Of a stretch of DNA of 44,280 nucleotides, positions 9,483 to 23,137 are shown one piece after another (within the stretch, counting starts at the first letter, position 1; the number at the start of each line of letters is the position of its first letter). The stretch lies in assembly GCF_002086675.1 (NCBI RefSeq), contig NZ_MVIF01000040.1, forward strand, positions 1-44,280, given 5' to 3'. A program made the translations under genes and the position numbers. A model generated the notes under the pieces. The model did no database searches and was not told the DNA's origin. It saw only the letters and a program-made list of their open reading frames with translations. This DNA is from Mycobacterium persicum (GTDB taxonomy: Bacteria; Actinomycetota; Actinomycetes; Mycobacteriales; Mycobacteriaceae).

Positions 9483-9917
9483 ATGAGCGAGATGGTGGAA
9501 ACCCGATTGACGCCGAGAGAGCGACTGACCCGGGGCCTGACCTATTCGATGGTTGGCCCCGTGGACGTGACCCGTGGCGTCGTCGGACTCGGAGTTCAGT
9601 CCGCGCAGTCGACCGCCTCGGAACTTCGTCGCCGGTATCGAGAAGGCCGGCTGGCCCGCGAGATCGCCGCCGCTCAAGAAACGCTCGCCCAGGAACTGGC
9701 CGCTGCCCAGGAAGTGGTGGCAAACCTGCCTCAGGTACTTCAAGAAGCACGGCGGTCCCAGCGCCGCGGCAACAAGAAGCGGGTGTGGGTGATCGCCGGA
9801 GCGGCAACCGTCGTCGTCGTAGCGGGCGGTGCGGTGGCATTTACCATCGTGCGGCGCTCGTCGCGCCCGGAGCCCTCGCCGCGCCCGCCGAGTGTAGAAG
9901 TCCAGCCGCGCCCGTAG
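9483..9917 (+). CDS. cwsA: CwsA, cell-wall synthesis and polar growth protein
   Basis: A 144-residue mycobacterial CwsA. The N-terminus MSEMVETRLTPRERLTRG is typical. A charged region rich in Ala, Gln and Glu, likely coiled-coil (about residues 45-85), precedes a C-terminal membrane helix (about 102-123) and a short Pro/Arg tail ending EVQPRP. CwsA is known to bind CrgA and Wag31/DivIVA and to support polar peptidoglycan synthesis. I chose ATG at 9483, preceded by AAAGGCGGC; upstream in-frame starts back to 9321 overlap the ppiA coding region on the other strand and lack homology. Confidence 0.94.
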   Translation: MSEMVETRLTPRERLTRGLTYSMVGPVDVTRGVVGLGVQSAQSTASELRRRYREGRLAREIAAAQETLAQELAAAQEVVANLPQVLQEARRSQRRGNKKRVWVIAGAATVVVVAGGAVAFTIVRRSSRPEPSPRPPSVEVQPRP

Positions 9918-9945
9918 GGCACTGCATCACCGGGCCAGGCATGCG

Positions 9946-10929
9946 ATGTCGTTGATCGCGTTGGAAGAGCATTACGCGTGGGATCCGGTCAGCGCCGACA
10001 ATGTCGTCGGCAGCTGGCTTCGGCTGCACAATCGCATCGCCTACGAGCGGCTGTACGACCGGGGACCATTGCGGCTGGAGCAGATGGACGCCGCGGAAAT
10101 TGACTTCCAGATCCTCTCGCTGTTCGACCCCGGCGTGCAGGCCGACGATGACGTCCACCGTGCCGTCGACAGTGCGCGTCGCGCCAATGACGACTTGGCC
10201 CAGACGATCACCGCGATGCCGGACCGATTCGGTGCGTTCGCGACCCTGGCGCCCCAGGACCCGCGGGCCGCGGCGGCCGAGTTGAACCGCGCCGTCAGCG
10301 AATTGGGTTTCGTCGGCGGGCTGATCAACGGGCACACTCAGGGCCGTTATCTCGACGACCCGGCCTACTACGGGTTGTTCGAAGCCGCCGAAGCGCTGCA
10401 GGCACCGATCTATCTGCATCCGACCACGCCGCATCCCGCGGTGATGGACGCCTGGTTCAAGCCCTACCTCGGGGCCGGCCTGCACCTGGCGTCGTGGGGT
10501 TTCGGCGTGGAGACCGGCACGCATGCGCTGCGGCTGATCTACTCGGGCCTGTTCGACCGCTTTCCGCGGCTGCAGATGATCTTGGGTCACCTGGGCGAGA
10601 TGCTGCCGTTCGCCGCGCACCGGATCGACCGCTACTACGGCCTTGCCGGTGATCCGGACGCCGGCCGAAAACTGCGCCGGTTGCCGTCGGAGTACCTGCG
10701 CTCGAACTTCTATGTGACCACCAGCGGCAACTTCTCGGCGCCGGCGTTTGCTTGCACGCTGGAAGTCATGTCTGCCGATCGGGTGATGTTCTCGGTCGAT
10801 TATCCGATGGACGACAACATGGCCGGCGCGAAGTTCCTCGCCGACTTCCCGTTCGACGACGAGCTGCGACGAAAAGTCGCCGCCGGCAACGCGCAGCGGC
10901 TGTTCAAGGGCAAGATCCCGGCACTGTAG
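9946..10929 (+). CDS. Metal-dependent decarboxylase/amidohydrolase (gamma-resorcylate decarboxylase-like)
   Basis: A 327-residue amidohydrolase-2 family TIM barrel. The spacing of its metal and catalytic residues follows the non-oxidative aromatic decarboxylases (gamma-resorcylate/2,6-dihydroxybenzoate decarboxylase, ACMSD group): E7-x-H9 in ALEEHY, H158 in YLHPTTPHP, H215 in GHLGEML, and D285 in SVDYPMDD. It probably adds or removes CO2 on a hydroxylated aromatic acid; the substrate is unknown. No other aromatic-pathway gene is near. It begins 28 bases after cwsA on the same strand and ends just before tRNA-Ala, a position where M. tuberculosis has no such gene, so it looks like an accessory insertion. 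The Shine-Dalgarno sequence is weak. Confidence 0.85.
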   Translation: MSLIALEEHYAWDPVSADNVVGSWLRLHNRIAYERLYDRGPLRLEQMDAAEIDFQILSLFDPGVQADDDVHRAVDSARRANDDLAQTITAMPDRFGAFATLAPQDPRAAAAELNRAVSELGFVGGLINGHTQGRYLDDPAYYGLFEAAEALQAPIYLHPTTPHPAVMDAWFKPYLGAGLHLASWGFGVETGTHALRLIYSGLFDRFPRLQMILGHLGEMLPFAAHRIDRYYGLAGDPDAGRKLRRLPSEYLRSNFYVTTSGNFSAPAFACTLEVMSADRVMFSVDYPMDDNMAGAKFLADFPFDDELRRKVAAGNAQRLFKGKIPAL

Positions 10930-10978
10930 ATGCGCGTCAAACGGTGCCGCTGCGCTTTTGATCTGTGGAGCTGTCCTG

Positions 10979-11051
10979 TGGAGCCTAGGGGAATCGAACC
11001 CCTGACACCCGCCTTGCAAAGGCGGTGCTCTACCAACTGAGCTAAGGCCCC
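10979..11051 (-). tRNA. alaT: tRNA-Ala(TGC)
   Basis: A complete cloverleaf read on the minus strand: 73 bases, 5' end GGGGCCTTAGCTC, anticodon loop CTTTGCAAG with anticodon TGC, T-arm GGTTCGATTCC, 3' end AGGCTCCA. The acceptor stem holds the G3:U70 wobble pair, the identity element of alanine tRNA. The CCA end is not encoded (CAG follows the discriminator A). It follows tRNA-Ile on the same strand, as near gyrA in M. tuberculosis. Confidence 0.97.
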
Positions 11052-11214
11052 TCGTCATTGCGAACCGCGTCCCGAGACGGGTAACCAGACTCCGGATCCG
11101 GCGCCACGTGCCACACTTCGGCGCCGCGCCGTGCCCGCACCGCCGCCACCACCGCAGCGATTGCTGCCAGTGATAACGCGAGCCTCACGCAACACCTTGA
11201 CGGGCACATGGTCG

Positions 11215-11288
11215 TGGGCCTAGGAGGACTCGAACCTCCGACCTCTTCGTTATCAGCGAAGCGCTCTAACCGCCTGAGCTATAGGCCC
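11215..11288 (-). tRNA. ileT: tRNA-Ile(GAT)
   Basis: A complete cloverleaf on the minus strand: 74 bases, 5' end GGGCCTATAGCTC, anticodon loop CTGATAAC with anticodon GAT, T-arm GGTTCGAGTCC, 3' end TAGGCCCA. The CCA end is not encoded. It lies between the DUF3566 gene and tRNA-Ala, with 163 bases to the latter, and is probably cotranscribed with it. Confidence 0.97.
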
Positions 11289-11347
11289 GGATTCCGGATA
11301 CGGCCGAGCGACGAGATTACCGCAATCGCCGCCCCACCCCCAAAATG

Positions 11348-12229
11348 CTAATCCCGGTCGGCCAGCGTCACCTCGATGCCGCCGATCAGATCCGTGGTGA
11401 GGTTGTAGACGAACGCCCCAATGGTGGCCATCGCGGTCATCAAAACGATGTTCACCAAACCGATCAGTACGGCGCCGCCGAAGATCGTGCCGCTCGAGAC
11501 CAATTCCGCGCTGCTGCCGCTGGTGTTGTTGAGCAGGTCGCCGACGTTGCTGTTGAGCTTGGCCCACACGCCCATGCCGCCGAGCACCAGGTACAGGAAC
11601 GCCACCGAGATCATCCAGACGAAGAACAGGGCCACCGACAGCAGCAGCGACACCTTCAGCGTGCTCCATGGATCGATCCGCCGGATCTGCATGCTGGCCC
11701 GCACCGGTCCGCGGCCGCGCCGGGGTGAAACGTGCACCCGGGATTCCCGGGGTTCGGTGGTCACCGGACGGCTCGCGGCGGTAGCAGGTGCCGGCGCGTC
11801 GACCGGACGGTCCGGCGCGGACCTGCGCTGTGCCCGAGGGATAGGTCCCGACAGATCGGGCAACTCGCTGGCGTAGGCCTCAACCGGTGGACCGTCATTG
11901 CGGGCCGGAAGGTCGTCGGGCTCCGGTGGGCTGGTTTTCACCGCCCCGGACGGGGCGCCCGACGGCGCCGAGGTGCCGGTGATGAAGCGGTTCAACCGGG
12001 CGTCGACGGCCGAGCTCGGGCTGGGTGGCCGCACGTCGGTCGGCGGATCGTTCGGTTGCCACTGCCCCGGCTGAGACGGCCAGGCGCCGCCTCGGTGCCG
12101 CGACGCAGCGTCTGCGGGCTCTGCCGCGCGGCCCGTCGTCGCCCGGTGTGCACCGGCACGCTCGGACACCGCATCCCCATTCGGTAAGTCGCCCGTATTG
12201 GGGGCGCCCGGCTCGTTCGGTGAGGTCAC
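11348..12229 (-). CDS. DUF3566 membrane protein (Rv0007-like)
   Basis: A 293-residue actinobacterial protein: a long disordered N-terminal half rich in Pro, Ala and Arg (about residues 1-170), then a conserved C-terminal DUF3566 domain beginning near [16 protein letters not shown] with two membrane helices ([20 protein letters not shown] and [20 protein letters not shown]) and ending [11 protein letters not shown]. Function is unknown; in M. tuberculosis it directly follows gyrA. I chose the GTG at 12229, which has AGGAG six bases upstream and gives VTSPNEPG, matching the homologue; an ATG five codons earlier lacks a ribosome binding site. Here it has been separated from gyrA by kup and a DUF1918 gene on the opposite strand. 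Confidence 0.9.
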   Translation of the reverse strand: MTSPNEPGAPNTGDLPNGDAVSERAGAHRATTGRAAEPADAASRHRGGAWPSQPGQWQPNDPPTDVRPPSPSSAVDARLNRFITGTSAPSGAPSGAVKTSPPEPDDLPARNDGPPVEAYASELPDLSGPIPRAQRRSAPDRPVDAPAPATAASRPVTTEPRESRVHVSPRRGRGPVRASMQIRRIDPWSTLKVSLLLSVALFFVWMISVAFLYLVLGGMGVWAKLNSNVGDLLNNTSGSSAELVSSGTIFGGAVLIGLVNIVLMTAMATIGAFVYNLTTDLIGGIEVTLADRD

Positions 12230-12480
12230 CCCGACTCCTAACATGTGTACCCAGGTCGCTGAGTCTAGTTGCCGTGGTGTTCGGCGGCGGATCCGCCATC
12301 CGGATCGTCACCGGGAGGTGACGACATCGCCGCCACGCCACCGATGCAGCCGCCAAGCCCGGTGTCACCGCCGACCTGGTGTCCGGCCCGTCTAGCCGGA
12401 CGGCGCCCGACCGGGCATCCGCGGATTACGATCGATCCGCCGCACCGCAACCGTCACAATCGAAAGTACGAGGACTCGCC

Positions 12481-14421
12481 GTGAAAGCGGACTCGCACAC
12501 CGCGTCCCCTTTACAGTCGGCCACCGGCGGGCCCCAGGCCAGTGTCGCCATGGTCGTCGGCGGGCTCGGCGTTGTCTTCGGCGACATTGGCACCAGCCCC
12601 ATCTACACGATTCAGACGCTCTTCAGCCCCAGCGACCCACACCCCGTGCCGATCACCCAGGCCAACGTCTTTGGCATCGTGTCGTTGATCTTCTGGTCGG
12701 TGATGATCATCGTCACGCTGACCTACATCACACTGGTGATGCGTGCCGACAACAACGGTGAAGGCGGCATCATGGCGCTGATCACCTTGATCCGGCGCGG
12801 CGGCGGCGCGCGCGGTCGTCGCACCGCGAAGACGTTGGCCGCGTTGGGAATCTTCGGCGCGGCACTGTTTTTCGGCGATAGCATGATTACCCCGGCGATA
12901 TCCGTGCTGTCGTCGGTAGAGGGTCTCAAGGTGATCGAGCCAGGTCTTAAAGATTGGATCGTGCCCATTACCGCGGTAATCATCGTGGCGTTGTTCGCCG
13001 TGCAACGTCACGGCACCGAAGCGGTCGGGCGGCTATTCGGACCGGTCATGATCGCCTGGTTCGTGGTGATCGGCGCGTGCGGGTTATCCGGCGTCGCCGA
13101 CAACCCGGAGATTTTGAAGGCGCTGTCGCCGACCTATGCGTTGGCGTTCATGGCCGGTCACTTCCACATCGCCTTCTTTTCTCTGGCGGCGGTTGTCCTG
13201 TCGGTCACCGGAGCCGAGGCGCTCTATGCCGACATGGGTCACTTTGGTCGCCGGTCCATCTCGCTCGGATGGATGCTTCTCGTGCTGCCAGCATGCACGC
13301 TGAGTTATTTCGGTCAGGGCGCGCTGGTGCTTCGCGACCAGACCGCGGTGCGAGCTCCCTTCTTTCTGCTCAGCCCGGAATGGGCGCGGATCCCAATGGT
13401 TTTGCTCGCCACGGCCGCAACCGTGATCGCCTCGCAGGCGGTGATCACCGGTGCGTATTCGGTGGCATCCCAGGCCGCTCAGCTGGGCTACCTGCCGCGG
13501 CTGCGCATCGAACACACCTCGGCATCGACGATCGGTCAGATCTATGTGCCGTGGATCAACGGCGTGCTCATGGTCGCCGTGCTGACCCTGGTATTCGCGT
13601 TCCGCAGCTCGGCGGCGCTGGCTTATGCGTTCGGGATGGCCGTCACCGGAACGATCACGATCGTTACACTGCTGTTCCTCTACATCGCCCGAACCCGGTG
13701 GGGCATTCCGCTATGGCTGGTGCTGATCGGCGGCGGCGCGTTGCTGCTGGTCGATTTGATGTTCCTGGCCGCCAACCTGACCAAACTCGTGCACGGCGCC
13801 TGGCTACCGCTACTCATCGGCCTGGCCGTGTTCACCGTGATGACCACCTGGCAGCAGGGCCGGGTGATCGTCACCCGGGTGCGAGAGCGGGACGAAGGGC
13901 CGTTGCGGGAGTTCGTCGAGGAGCTACGGCAATATGATCCGCCGCTGGTGCGCACTCCGGGAACGGCGGTATTCCTCAACCGCGGCACCAAGACGGCGCC
14001 ACTGGCGATGCGAGCCAACGTCGAGCACAACCGCGTCCTGCACGAAAACGTCGTCATCATGTCGATCGACACGATGCCGGTGCCGCGAGTGCCGGATGCA
14101 GAACGCACGACTATCGACAGCCTCGGCTACTCGCAGGACGGAATCATTCACGTCAGCGCCCGCTTCGGATACATGGAAAGGCCCAACGTCCCGCACGCTC
14201 TGAGCCTGCTCGACGCCAAGGAGACGGAGGGCTTTCTCGACGTCGACACGGCTTCCTACTTCTTGTCGAAGATCGAATTGACGGCCGGGGCGGAAGCCAC
14301 CATGTCGTCTTGGCGCAAGCGCCTGTTCATCGCCACGTCGCACATCACCGCCGACGCCGCCGCGTATTTCAGCCTGCCACTCGACCGAACAGTGATCATC
14401 GGTTCACGTATCGAGATCTGA
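12481..14421 (+). CDS. kup: Kup-family low-affinity potassium uptake protein
   Basis: A 646-residue KUP/HAK/KT potassium-proton symporter. The hallmark GVVFGDIGTSPIYT lies near residue 28; about twelve membrane helices fill residues 20-460, followed by a soluble C-terminal domain (about 470-646). I chose the GTG at 12481, which has GAGGA eight bases upstream and gives a family-typical length; a GTG at 12379 would add 34 residues without homology. It is divergent from the DUF3566 gene, with 251 bases between starts. No kup gene lies here in the M. tuberculosis map, so together with the following DUF1918 gene it forms a local insertion between gyrA and the DUF3566/tRNA block. Confidence 0.95.
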   Translation: MKADSHTASPLQSATGGPQASVAMVVGGLGVVFGDIGTSPIYTIQTLFSPSDPHPVPITQANVFGIVSLIFWSVMIIVTLTYITLVMRADNNGEGGIMALITLIRRGGGARGRRTAKTLAALGIFGAALFFGDSMITPAISVLSSVEGLKVIEPGLKDWIVPITAVIIVALFAVQRHGTEAVGRLFGPVMIAWFVVIGACGLSGVADNPEILKALSPTYALAFMAGHFHIAFFSLAAVVLSVTGAEALYADMGHFGRRSISLGWMLLVLPACTLSYFGQGALVLRDQTAVRAPFFLLSPEWARIPMVLLATAATVIASQAVITGAYSVASQAAQLGYLPRLRIEHTSASTIGQIYVPWINGVLMVAVLTLVFAFRSSAALAYAFGMAVTGTITIVTLLFLYIARTRWGIPLWLVLIGGGALLLVDLMFLAANLTKLVHGAWLPLLIGLAVFTVMTTWQQGRVIVTRVRERDEGPLREFVEELRQYDPPLVRTPGTAVFLNRGTKTAPLAMRANVEHNRVLHENVVIMSIDTMPVPRVPDAERTTIDSLGYSQDGIIHVSARFGYMERPNVPHALSLLDAKETEGFLDVDTASYFLSKIELTAGAEATMSSWRKRLFIATSHITADAAAYFSLPLDRTVIIGSRIEI

Positions 14422-14545
14422 CACCGGATCACTTGCGCCGCGGCGGTCTCTCGCAACGGAGCGTATAGACGCTAACGGTGGATTTCGCGCGCACTTCCGT
14501 TTGGCGACCGCCGCGCGCACCATGGAGAGATCGGCGGTTCTCACA

Positions 14546-14574
14546 AGACGGGTCGTCACAAGACGGGAAGGAAG
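14546..14574 (+). repeat. Short tandem direct repeat upstream of the DUF1918 gene
   Basis: TCACAAGACGGG occurs twice about 16 bases apart just before the DUF1918 ribosome binding site (GGAAGGAAG). It could be a regulator-binding repeat or a slippage product. Coordinates are approximate to a few bases. Confidence 0.35.
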
Positions 14575-14580
14575 CGCGCG

Positions 14581-14823
14581 ATGAAGGCAAAAGTCGGCGA
14601 CTATCTCGTGGTCAAGGGCACCACCACCGAAAGACATGACCAACATGCCGAGATCACCGAGGTGCGTTCCCAAGACGGCTCGCCGCCATACGTGGTGCGT
14701 TGGCTGGTGACCGGGCACGAGGCGACGGTGTACCCCGGGTCCGATGCGGTCGTCGTCAGCGCCGCCGAACACGAGGAGGCCGCACGACGCGCTGCCGGAC
14801 GGGCCGGACGGACCGCGACATAG
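14581..14823 (+). CDS. DUF1918 small protein
   Basis: An 80-residue protein consisting of a DUF1918 domain: MKAKVGDYLVVKG at the start, an internal SPPYVVRWLVTGHEATVYPG motif, and an Ala/Arg-rich helical tail. Such small proteins are common in actinobacteria and some lie near stress genes, but the function is unknown. It has a strong ribosome binding site (GGAAGGAAG six bases before ATG). It lies 159 bases after kup and its stop codon is part of a hairpin shared with the convergent gyrA end. Confidence 0.88.
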   Translation: MKAKVGDYLVVKGTTTERHDQHAEITEVRSQDGSPPYVVRWLVTGHEATVYPGSDAVVVSAAEHEEAARRAAGRAGRTAT

Positions 14824-14856
14824 CCGGAACGTCGCTGGGCTTCGCCGCGGCTATGT
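14818..14856. terminator. Hairpin between convergent DUF1918 and gyrA genes
   Basis: ACATAGCC (14818-14825) and GGCTATGT (14849-14856) form a perfect 8-base stem around a 23-base loop that holds a further GGCTTCGCC mini-hairpin. It fills the 34-base gap between the two convergent stop codons, the classical place for a bidirectional terminator. There is no U-tract, which is usual in mycobacteria. Confidence 0.55.
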
Positions 14857-14857
14857 G

Positions 14858-17371
<2,514 letters not shown>

Positions 17372-17405
17372 CTATTCCTCGTTTGCAACGGTGCGCGGGC
17401 ACGCT

Positions 17406-19689
<2,284 letters not shown>

Positions 19690-20244
19690 CTAGCCATAGG
19701 TGTCGCGAGGCCCCCTACCGGCGATGTGTCGCGGCCCTTTGCGCCACGACGGTGCGGCCGGACCGGTGATTTTCAGCGTGGTCACCACTCCGTTACCCAC
19801 CGCAGCAGCGATTTTGGCCAGTAGTTGGGACTGCATGATCCGCAACTGCGTGGCCCATGCGGTCGATTCGGCGGTCACGCTGAGCACACCGTCGTCCAGC
19901 GAGGTCGGAGTCGCATGGTCGGCGATCTGCTGGCCGACCACCGCGGCCCACTGGCCCAGCACGGTGCCTTCGGCGACACGTCCGGACCAACCGCGCTTCT
20001 TCGCCAGTTCGCGGGCCAGCCTGCCCAACGGTTGCGGATCGCGAACATCGGGTCCCGGACCCGACCAGCTTCGGCGCTGTCCGGCGACGCGTCGCGATGA
20101 AACAGGCTGCGCCACCGGCCCGCGCCCGAGATCCCGTCCCCGGGCACGAGCGGCGGCCCGAGCCTCTGCGAGGGTACGTCGAACCAGGTCGATACCGTTG
20201 TCGGGTTGTTGGGTGTGCTCCGGGCTCGATTGCTCACCGTTCAT
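19690..20244 (-). CDS. DUF721 (DciA-like) protein, Rv0004 homologue
   Basis: A 184-residue DUF721 protein. After a charged, disordered N-terminus (about residues 1-75) comes the conserved domain with [17 protein letters not shown] and [23 protein letters not shown]721 includes DciA, the ancestral loader/activator of the DnaB helicase, and the M. tuberculosis homologue is reported to act in replication initiation, so a DciA role fits its place between recF and gyrB. It overlaps the recF stop by 4 bases, so the two are translated together. ATG at 20244. Confidence 0.92.
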   Translation of the reverse strand: MNGEQSSPEHTQQPDNGIDLVRRTLAEARAAARARGRDLGRGPVAQPVSSRRVAGQRRSWSGPGPDVRDPQPLGRLARELAKKRGWSGRVAEGTVLGQWAAVVGQQIADHATPTSLDDGVLSVTAESTAWATQLRIMQSQLLAKIAAAVGNGVVTTLKITGPAAPSWRKGPRHIAGRGPRDTYG

Positions 20245-21407
20245 GCGGACACCACCGATATTCGTCCATCGTCACCCTCACGCAAGTCGATCTGCACCCG
20301 TTTCGCGTCCCAACCCGCCGGAATGTCTTCCGGCACCGCCGCGGTCACCACAACCTGTTCGGCCGACTCCGCCACGCTCGCCAGGGCCCTACGGCGCCTG
20401 GTATCCAGCTCGGCAAAAACGTCGTCCAACAACAACACCGGGTCACTACCCTCGACCCGCAACAATTCATAGGAGGCCAGCCGCAGCGCGACCGCCATCG
20501 ACCACGACTCCCCATGGCTGGCAAAACCTTTGGCGGGCTGGTCGCCCAACCGCAATTCCAGGTCGTCGCGGTGCGGGCCGACCAGACATACCCCACGTTC
20601 CACCTCGGCATCACGACGCGCGGCCAGTGCCGCCAACAACCGGGCCTCGAGGCACCCGCGATCGGCAGTCCCGTCAGGTTCGTCAGATCCGGGGAGGACC
20701 GACGTCATGCTGGCGCGGTACTCGATGGACGCCGTGCGTGACTCCGGCGCGAGCAGTTGATAGGCCTTCGCCACCTCCGGGGTCAATTGACTCACCAAAT
20801 CCATACGGGCGGCCATCAATTCGGCGCCGTGCTCGGCCAGCCGGCCATCCCAGACATCCAGGGTGTCCAGCACCCCGCGGTCGCCTCGATACCGCGCGCC
20901 CGCTACCGATTTCAATAGCGCGGTACGCTGCCGCAGCACCTTGTCGTAGTCGGCCCGCACCGCGGCCACGGCCGGGCGGCGCACTGTGGCCAAATCGTCG
21001 AGGTAGCGGCGTCGTTCTGCCGGATCCCCGCGGACCAATGCCAAATCCTCGGGAGCGAACAGCACCGCTCGCAACACCCCGACCACTTCACGAGTGCTGC
21101 GCACCGGTGACCGGTTCAGCCGGGCCTTGTTCGCCCGTCCGGCGGCGATCTCGAGGTCCACCGCGCATTCCCGACCGTCGCTGACCACGATCGTCGAGAT
21201 CACCGCACGGTCGGCGCCGGCCCGAATCAGCGGCGCGTCGGTGCCGACCCGATGTGAACTTAAAGTGCTCGAATACCACAGTGCCTCAATGAGATTCGTC
21301 TTTCCAAAGCCGTTCGGACCAACGAACACGGTCCGCCCCGGATGCAATTCGAGGTCCGCGTGCGCCCACGAACGGAAATCACGCAATCCCAAATGCCGGA
21401 CGTACAC
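20241..21407 (-). CDS. recF: RecF recombination mediator
   Basis: A 388-residue SMC-like ABC ATPase that loads RecA at gaps with RecO and RecR and helps replication restart. Walker A is GPNGFGKTN near residue 30-38 and Walker [12 protein letters not shown] near residue 325-335, with the ABC signature region just before it. The start is GTG at 21407 ([14 protein letters not shown]), as in other mycobacteria. It follows dnaN by 20 bases and overlaps the DUF721 gene by 4 bases. Confidence 0.97.
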   Translation of the reverse strand: MYVRHLGLRDFRSWAHADLELHPGRTVFVGPNGFGKTNLIEALWYSSTLSSHRVGTDAPLIRAGADRAVISTIVVSDGRECAVDLEIAAGRANKARLNRSPVRSTREVVGVLRAVLFAPEDLALVRGDPAERRRYLDDLATVRRPAVAAVRADYDKVLRQRTALLKSVAGARYRGDRGVLDTLDVWDGRLAEHGAELMAARMDLVSQLTPEVAKAYQLLAPESRTASIEYRASMTSVLPGSDEPDGTADRGCLEARLLAALAARRDAEVERGVCLVGPHRDDLELRLGDQPAKGFASHGESWSMAVALRLASYELLRVEGSDPVLLLDDVFAELDTRRRRALASVAESAEQVVVTAAVPEDIPAGWDAKRVQIDLREGDDGRISVVSA

Positions 21408-21427
21408 CTACTTCGGCACCACAACGA

Positions 21428-22627
21428 TCAGCCCGGCAACCGAACCGGCATCAGCAGGTAGACGTAGTCCGTCGGCACCGCCGGGAAGGGACCATTACCC
21501 GTCGGCGTGCCATCCTCGGCTGATGCGGGACGCAGCAGAGCGGGTTTTCCCGGGGTGGTGAAACCAAACGACACCCGCTCGGAATGCAACGACCCCAGAC
21601 CGTCGGTCAGATATGTCGGGTTGAACGCGATCGTCAACGGTTCACCGGCGAAGTCGACAGCAAGGTCTTCCTCGGCTCGTCCGACATCGTCGGCGCCGGC
21701 GGAAAGCCGCAGCGTCCCTTCGGCGAATTCCATACGGACCTGCGCGCCACGATCGGCAACCAGCGCGACCAGTTTGATCGCTTCGGTCAATTCCGCCACA
21801 TCCGCGGTGGCCACCGCGGTGTGCTCGGCCGGCAGCAGTTGGCGAAATTTCGGAAACTCCGCGTCCAGCAGCCGCGTTGTGCTGCGCTTGCCATTACCGC
21901 TGATCCCCAGCAGCCCGTCCTTGCCGACGCCCGTGCCGGCACCCAATGACAACCGGACATCAGATCCGTCACTGTTGGCTTTGGCGGCCTCGGCCAAGGT
22001 CTTGGCCGGTACCAGCACCGACGCTTCGACCTCAGGCGACAACGCGGTCCAGGTCAATTCGCGTACCGCCAGGCGGAACCTGTCGGTTGCCGCCAAAACA
22101 ACCGTCTCACCCGAGATCTCGACGCGGATGCCGGTCAACATCGGCAGTGTGTCGTCACGGCCGGCCGCGATGGCGACCTGGCTGATGGCCTCGGCGAACA
22201 GATCTGACGGCAACGTGCCGGTGTCATCGGGCAACGTCGGCAGCGTCGGGTAGTCCTCCACCGCCATGGTCGGCAGCGAGAACCTGGCATTTCCGCAGGT
22301 CAAGGCGACCCGGTTGCCGTCGACGTAGAAATCGACCGGCTTGTTGGGCAAGGCGCGCGTAATGTCGGACAACAGCCGGCCTGAAACCAAAACGCTTCCC
22401 GGAGAAGCTATTTCGGCAGCAACCTGTACTTCGGCGGAAACCTCGTAATCGAATCCGGAAATTGTCAGCCCGTCGTCTGAGCCCGTCAACAACACACCTG
22501 AAAGCACCGGCACGGCCGGCCTGGTCGGCAGATTCTTCGCCACCCACGACACCGCCTCGGCGAACGACTCCTTCACCAAGCGAAACTTCAAGTCGGTGAG
22601 ACCAGTCTGGGTCGTAGCCGCGTCCAT
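21428..22627 (-). CDS. dnaN: DNA polymerase III beta sliding clamp
   Basis: A 399-residue clamp that rings DNA and tethers polymerase. Three clamp domains of about 130 residues are recognisable; characteristic stretches are [32 protein letters not shown] and the C-terminal [14 protein letters not shown] that forms the peptide-binding pocket. ATG at 22627 has AAGGGA seven bases upstream. It lies on the far side of oriC from dnaA with 510 bases between them, the standard dnaA-oriC-dnaN arrangement of mycobacteria. Confidence 0.99.
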   Translation of the reverse strand: MDAATTQTGLTDLKFRLVKESFAEAVSWVAKNLPTRPAVPVLSGVLLTGSDDGLTISGFDYEVSAEVQVAAEIASPGSVLVSGRLLSDITRALPNKPVDFYVDGNRVALTCGNARFSLPTMAVEDYPTLPTLPDDTGTLPSDLFAEAISQVAIAAGRDDTLPMLTGIRVEISGETVVLAATDRFRLAVRELTWTALSPEVEASVLVPAKTLAEAAKANSDGSDVRLSLGAGTGVGKDGLLGISGNGKRSTTRLLDAEFPKFRQLLPAEHTAVATADVAELTEAIKLVALVADRGAQVRMEFAEGTLRLSAGADDVGRAEEDLAVDFAGEPLTIAFNPTYLTDGLGSLHSERVSFGFTTPGKPALLRPASAEDGTPTGNGPFPAVPTDYVYLLMPVRLPG

Positions 22628-22857
22628 TGCGTCCCTTCACCTAACAGTGAGTTCGATCCCTGGATCCGTGAGCCAGCTCCCGCCGCCGGCATCGCGACCG
22701 CCGGTGACGTAACGCCGCAACGGCAGTCGAACAACAACCGTAGAACGTCTGGCCCCAAGTTGAAAGCTAATCGTCAACGCTGACATGTCGGGCTGCGCAC
22801 CCTCGCGAGGGACCCTGTGTGGGCGGTGTCCCCAGACCCGTTCTTCTAAGGACAACC

Positions 22858-22887
22858 TTGGAATAGATCTCAATAACAGTAATAAGG
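22858..22887. other. AT-rich stretch of oriC, candidate DNA unwinding element
   Basis: About 30 bases with strongly raised A+T (…AATAGATCTCAATAACAGT…) in a region otherwise near 60% G+C. It adjoins the first of the three evenly spaced DnaA boxes. Its role as the unwinding element is inference from position and composition. Confidence 0.5.
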
Positions 22888-23060
22888 GGTGTGAGTTCTG
22901 GGGATGGCCAGGCGTCGGTGCTGCTAGGCGGCGAACTGGGATGTGGATGACGACGTTGCGGGCTGTGTGGGCCGTGTGAGCTGCTGGGGATGAATCGCCA
23001 GGTGTGCAACGGCAGGCCGAAGTGTGCAATCCAGTTTCGAGTGGCTGTGCACACAACTAC

Positions 23061-23078
23061 CCACACCCGATGGTGTGG
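23061..23078. terminator. Perfect hairpin downstream of dnaA
   Basis: CCACACC and GGTGTGG pair perfectly around a CGAT loop, 60 bases past the dnaA stop on the dnaA transcript. It may end dnaA transcription before it enters the DnaA-box array, or act as a cruciform in oriC. Confidence 0.35.
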
Positions 23079-23137
23079 CTGCTGTGACTGGCGGGAGAGA
23101 AGTTTTTTTGCAGAAGGTGGCCGGAAATGGACCGAGT

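Larger units (their letters stand above)
22628..23137. other. oriC: Chromosomal replication origin (oriC) between dnaA and dnaN
   Basis: A 510-base gene-free interval between dnaA and dnaN. Three 9-mers match YYVTCCMCA fully on the minus strand: TGGGGATGG (22899-22907), TGTGGATGA (22942-22950) and TGGGGATGA (22985-22993), exactly 43 bases apart. Weaker candidates are GTGTCCCCA (22826-22834), TAAGGACAA (22847-22855) and two TGTGCAA copies (23003, 23023). An AT-rich run at about 22858-22887, directly beside the first strong box, is the likely unwinding element. A perfect hairpin CCACACC-CGAT-GGTGTGG (23061-23078) and a T7 run near 23103-23109 lie by the dnaA end. Short reading frames here are not credible genes. 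Confidence 0.93.

Noticed and set aside
10963..10984. CTGTGGAGC direct repeats at the tRNA-Ala 3' end as an attachment site
   Set aside because: Nine bases, only 13 apart and on the same side of the decarboxylase gene, cannot be the two ends of an integrated element; no integrase is present.
12379..12480. Upstream GTG start for kup adding 34 residues
   Set aside because: The added segment is Pro/Arg/Ser-rich, unlike Kup N-termini, and GTG at 12481 has the better ribosome binding site and a family-typical length.
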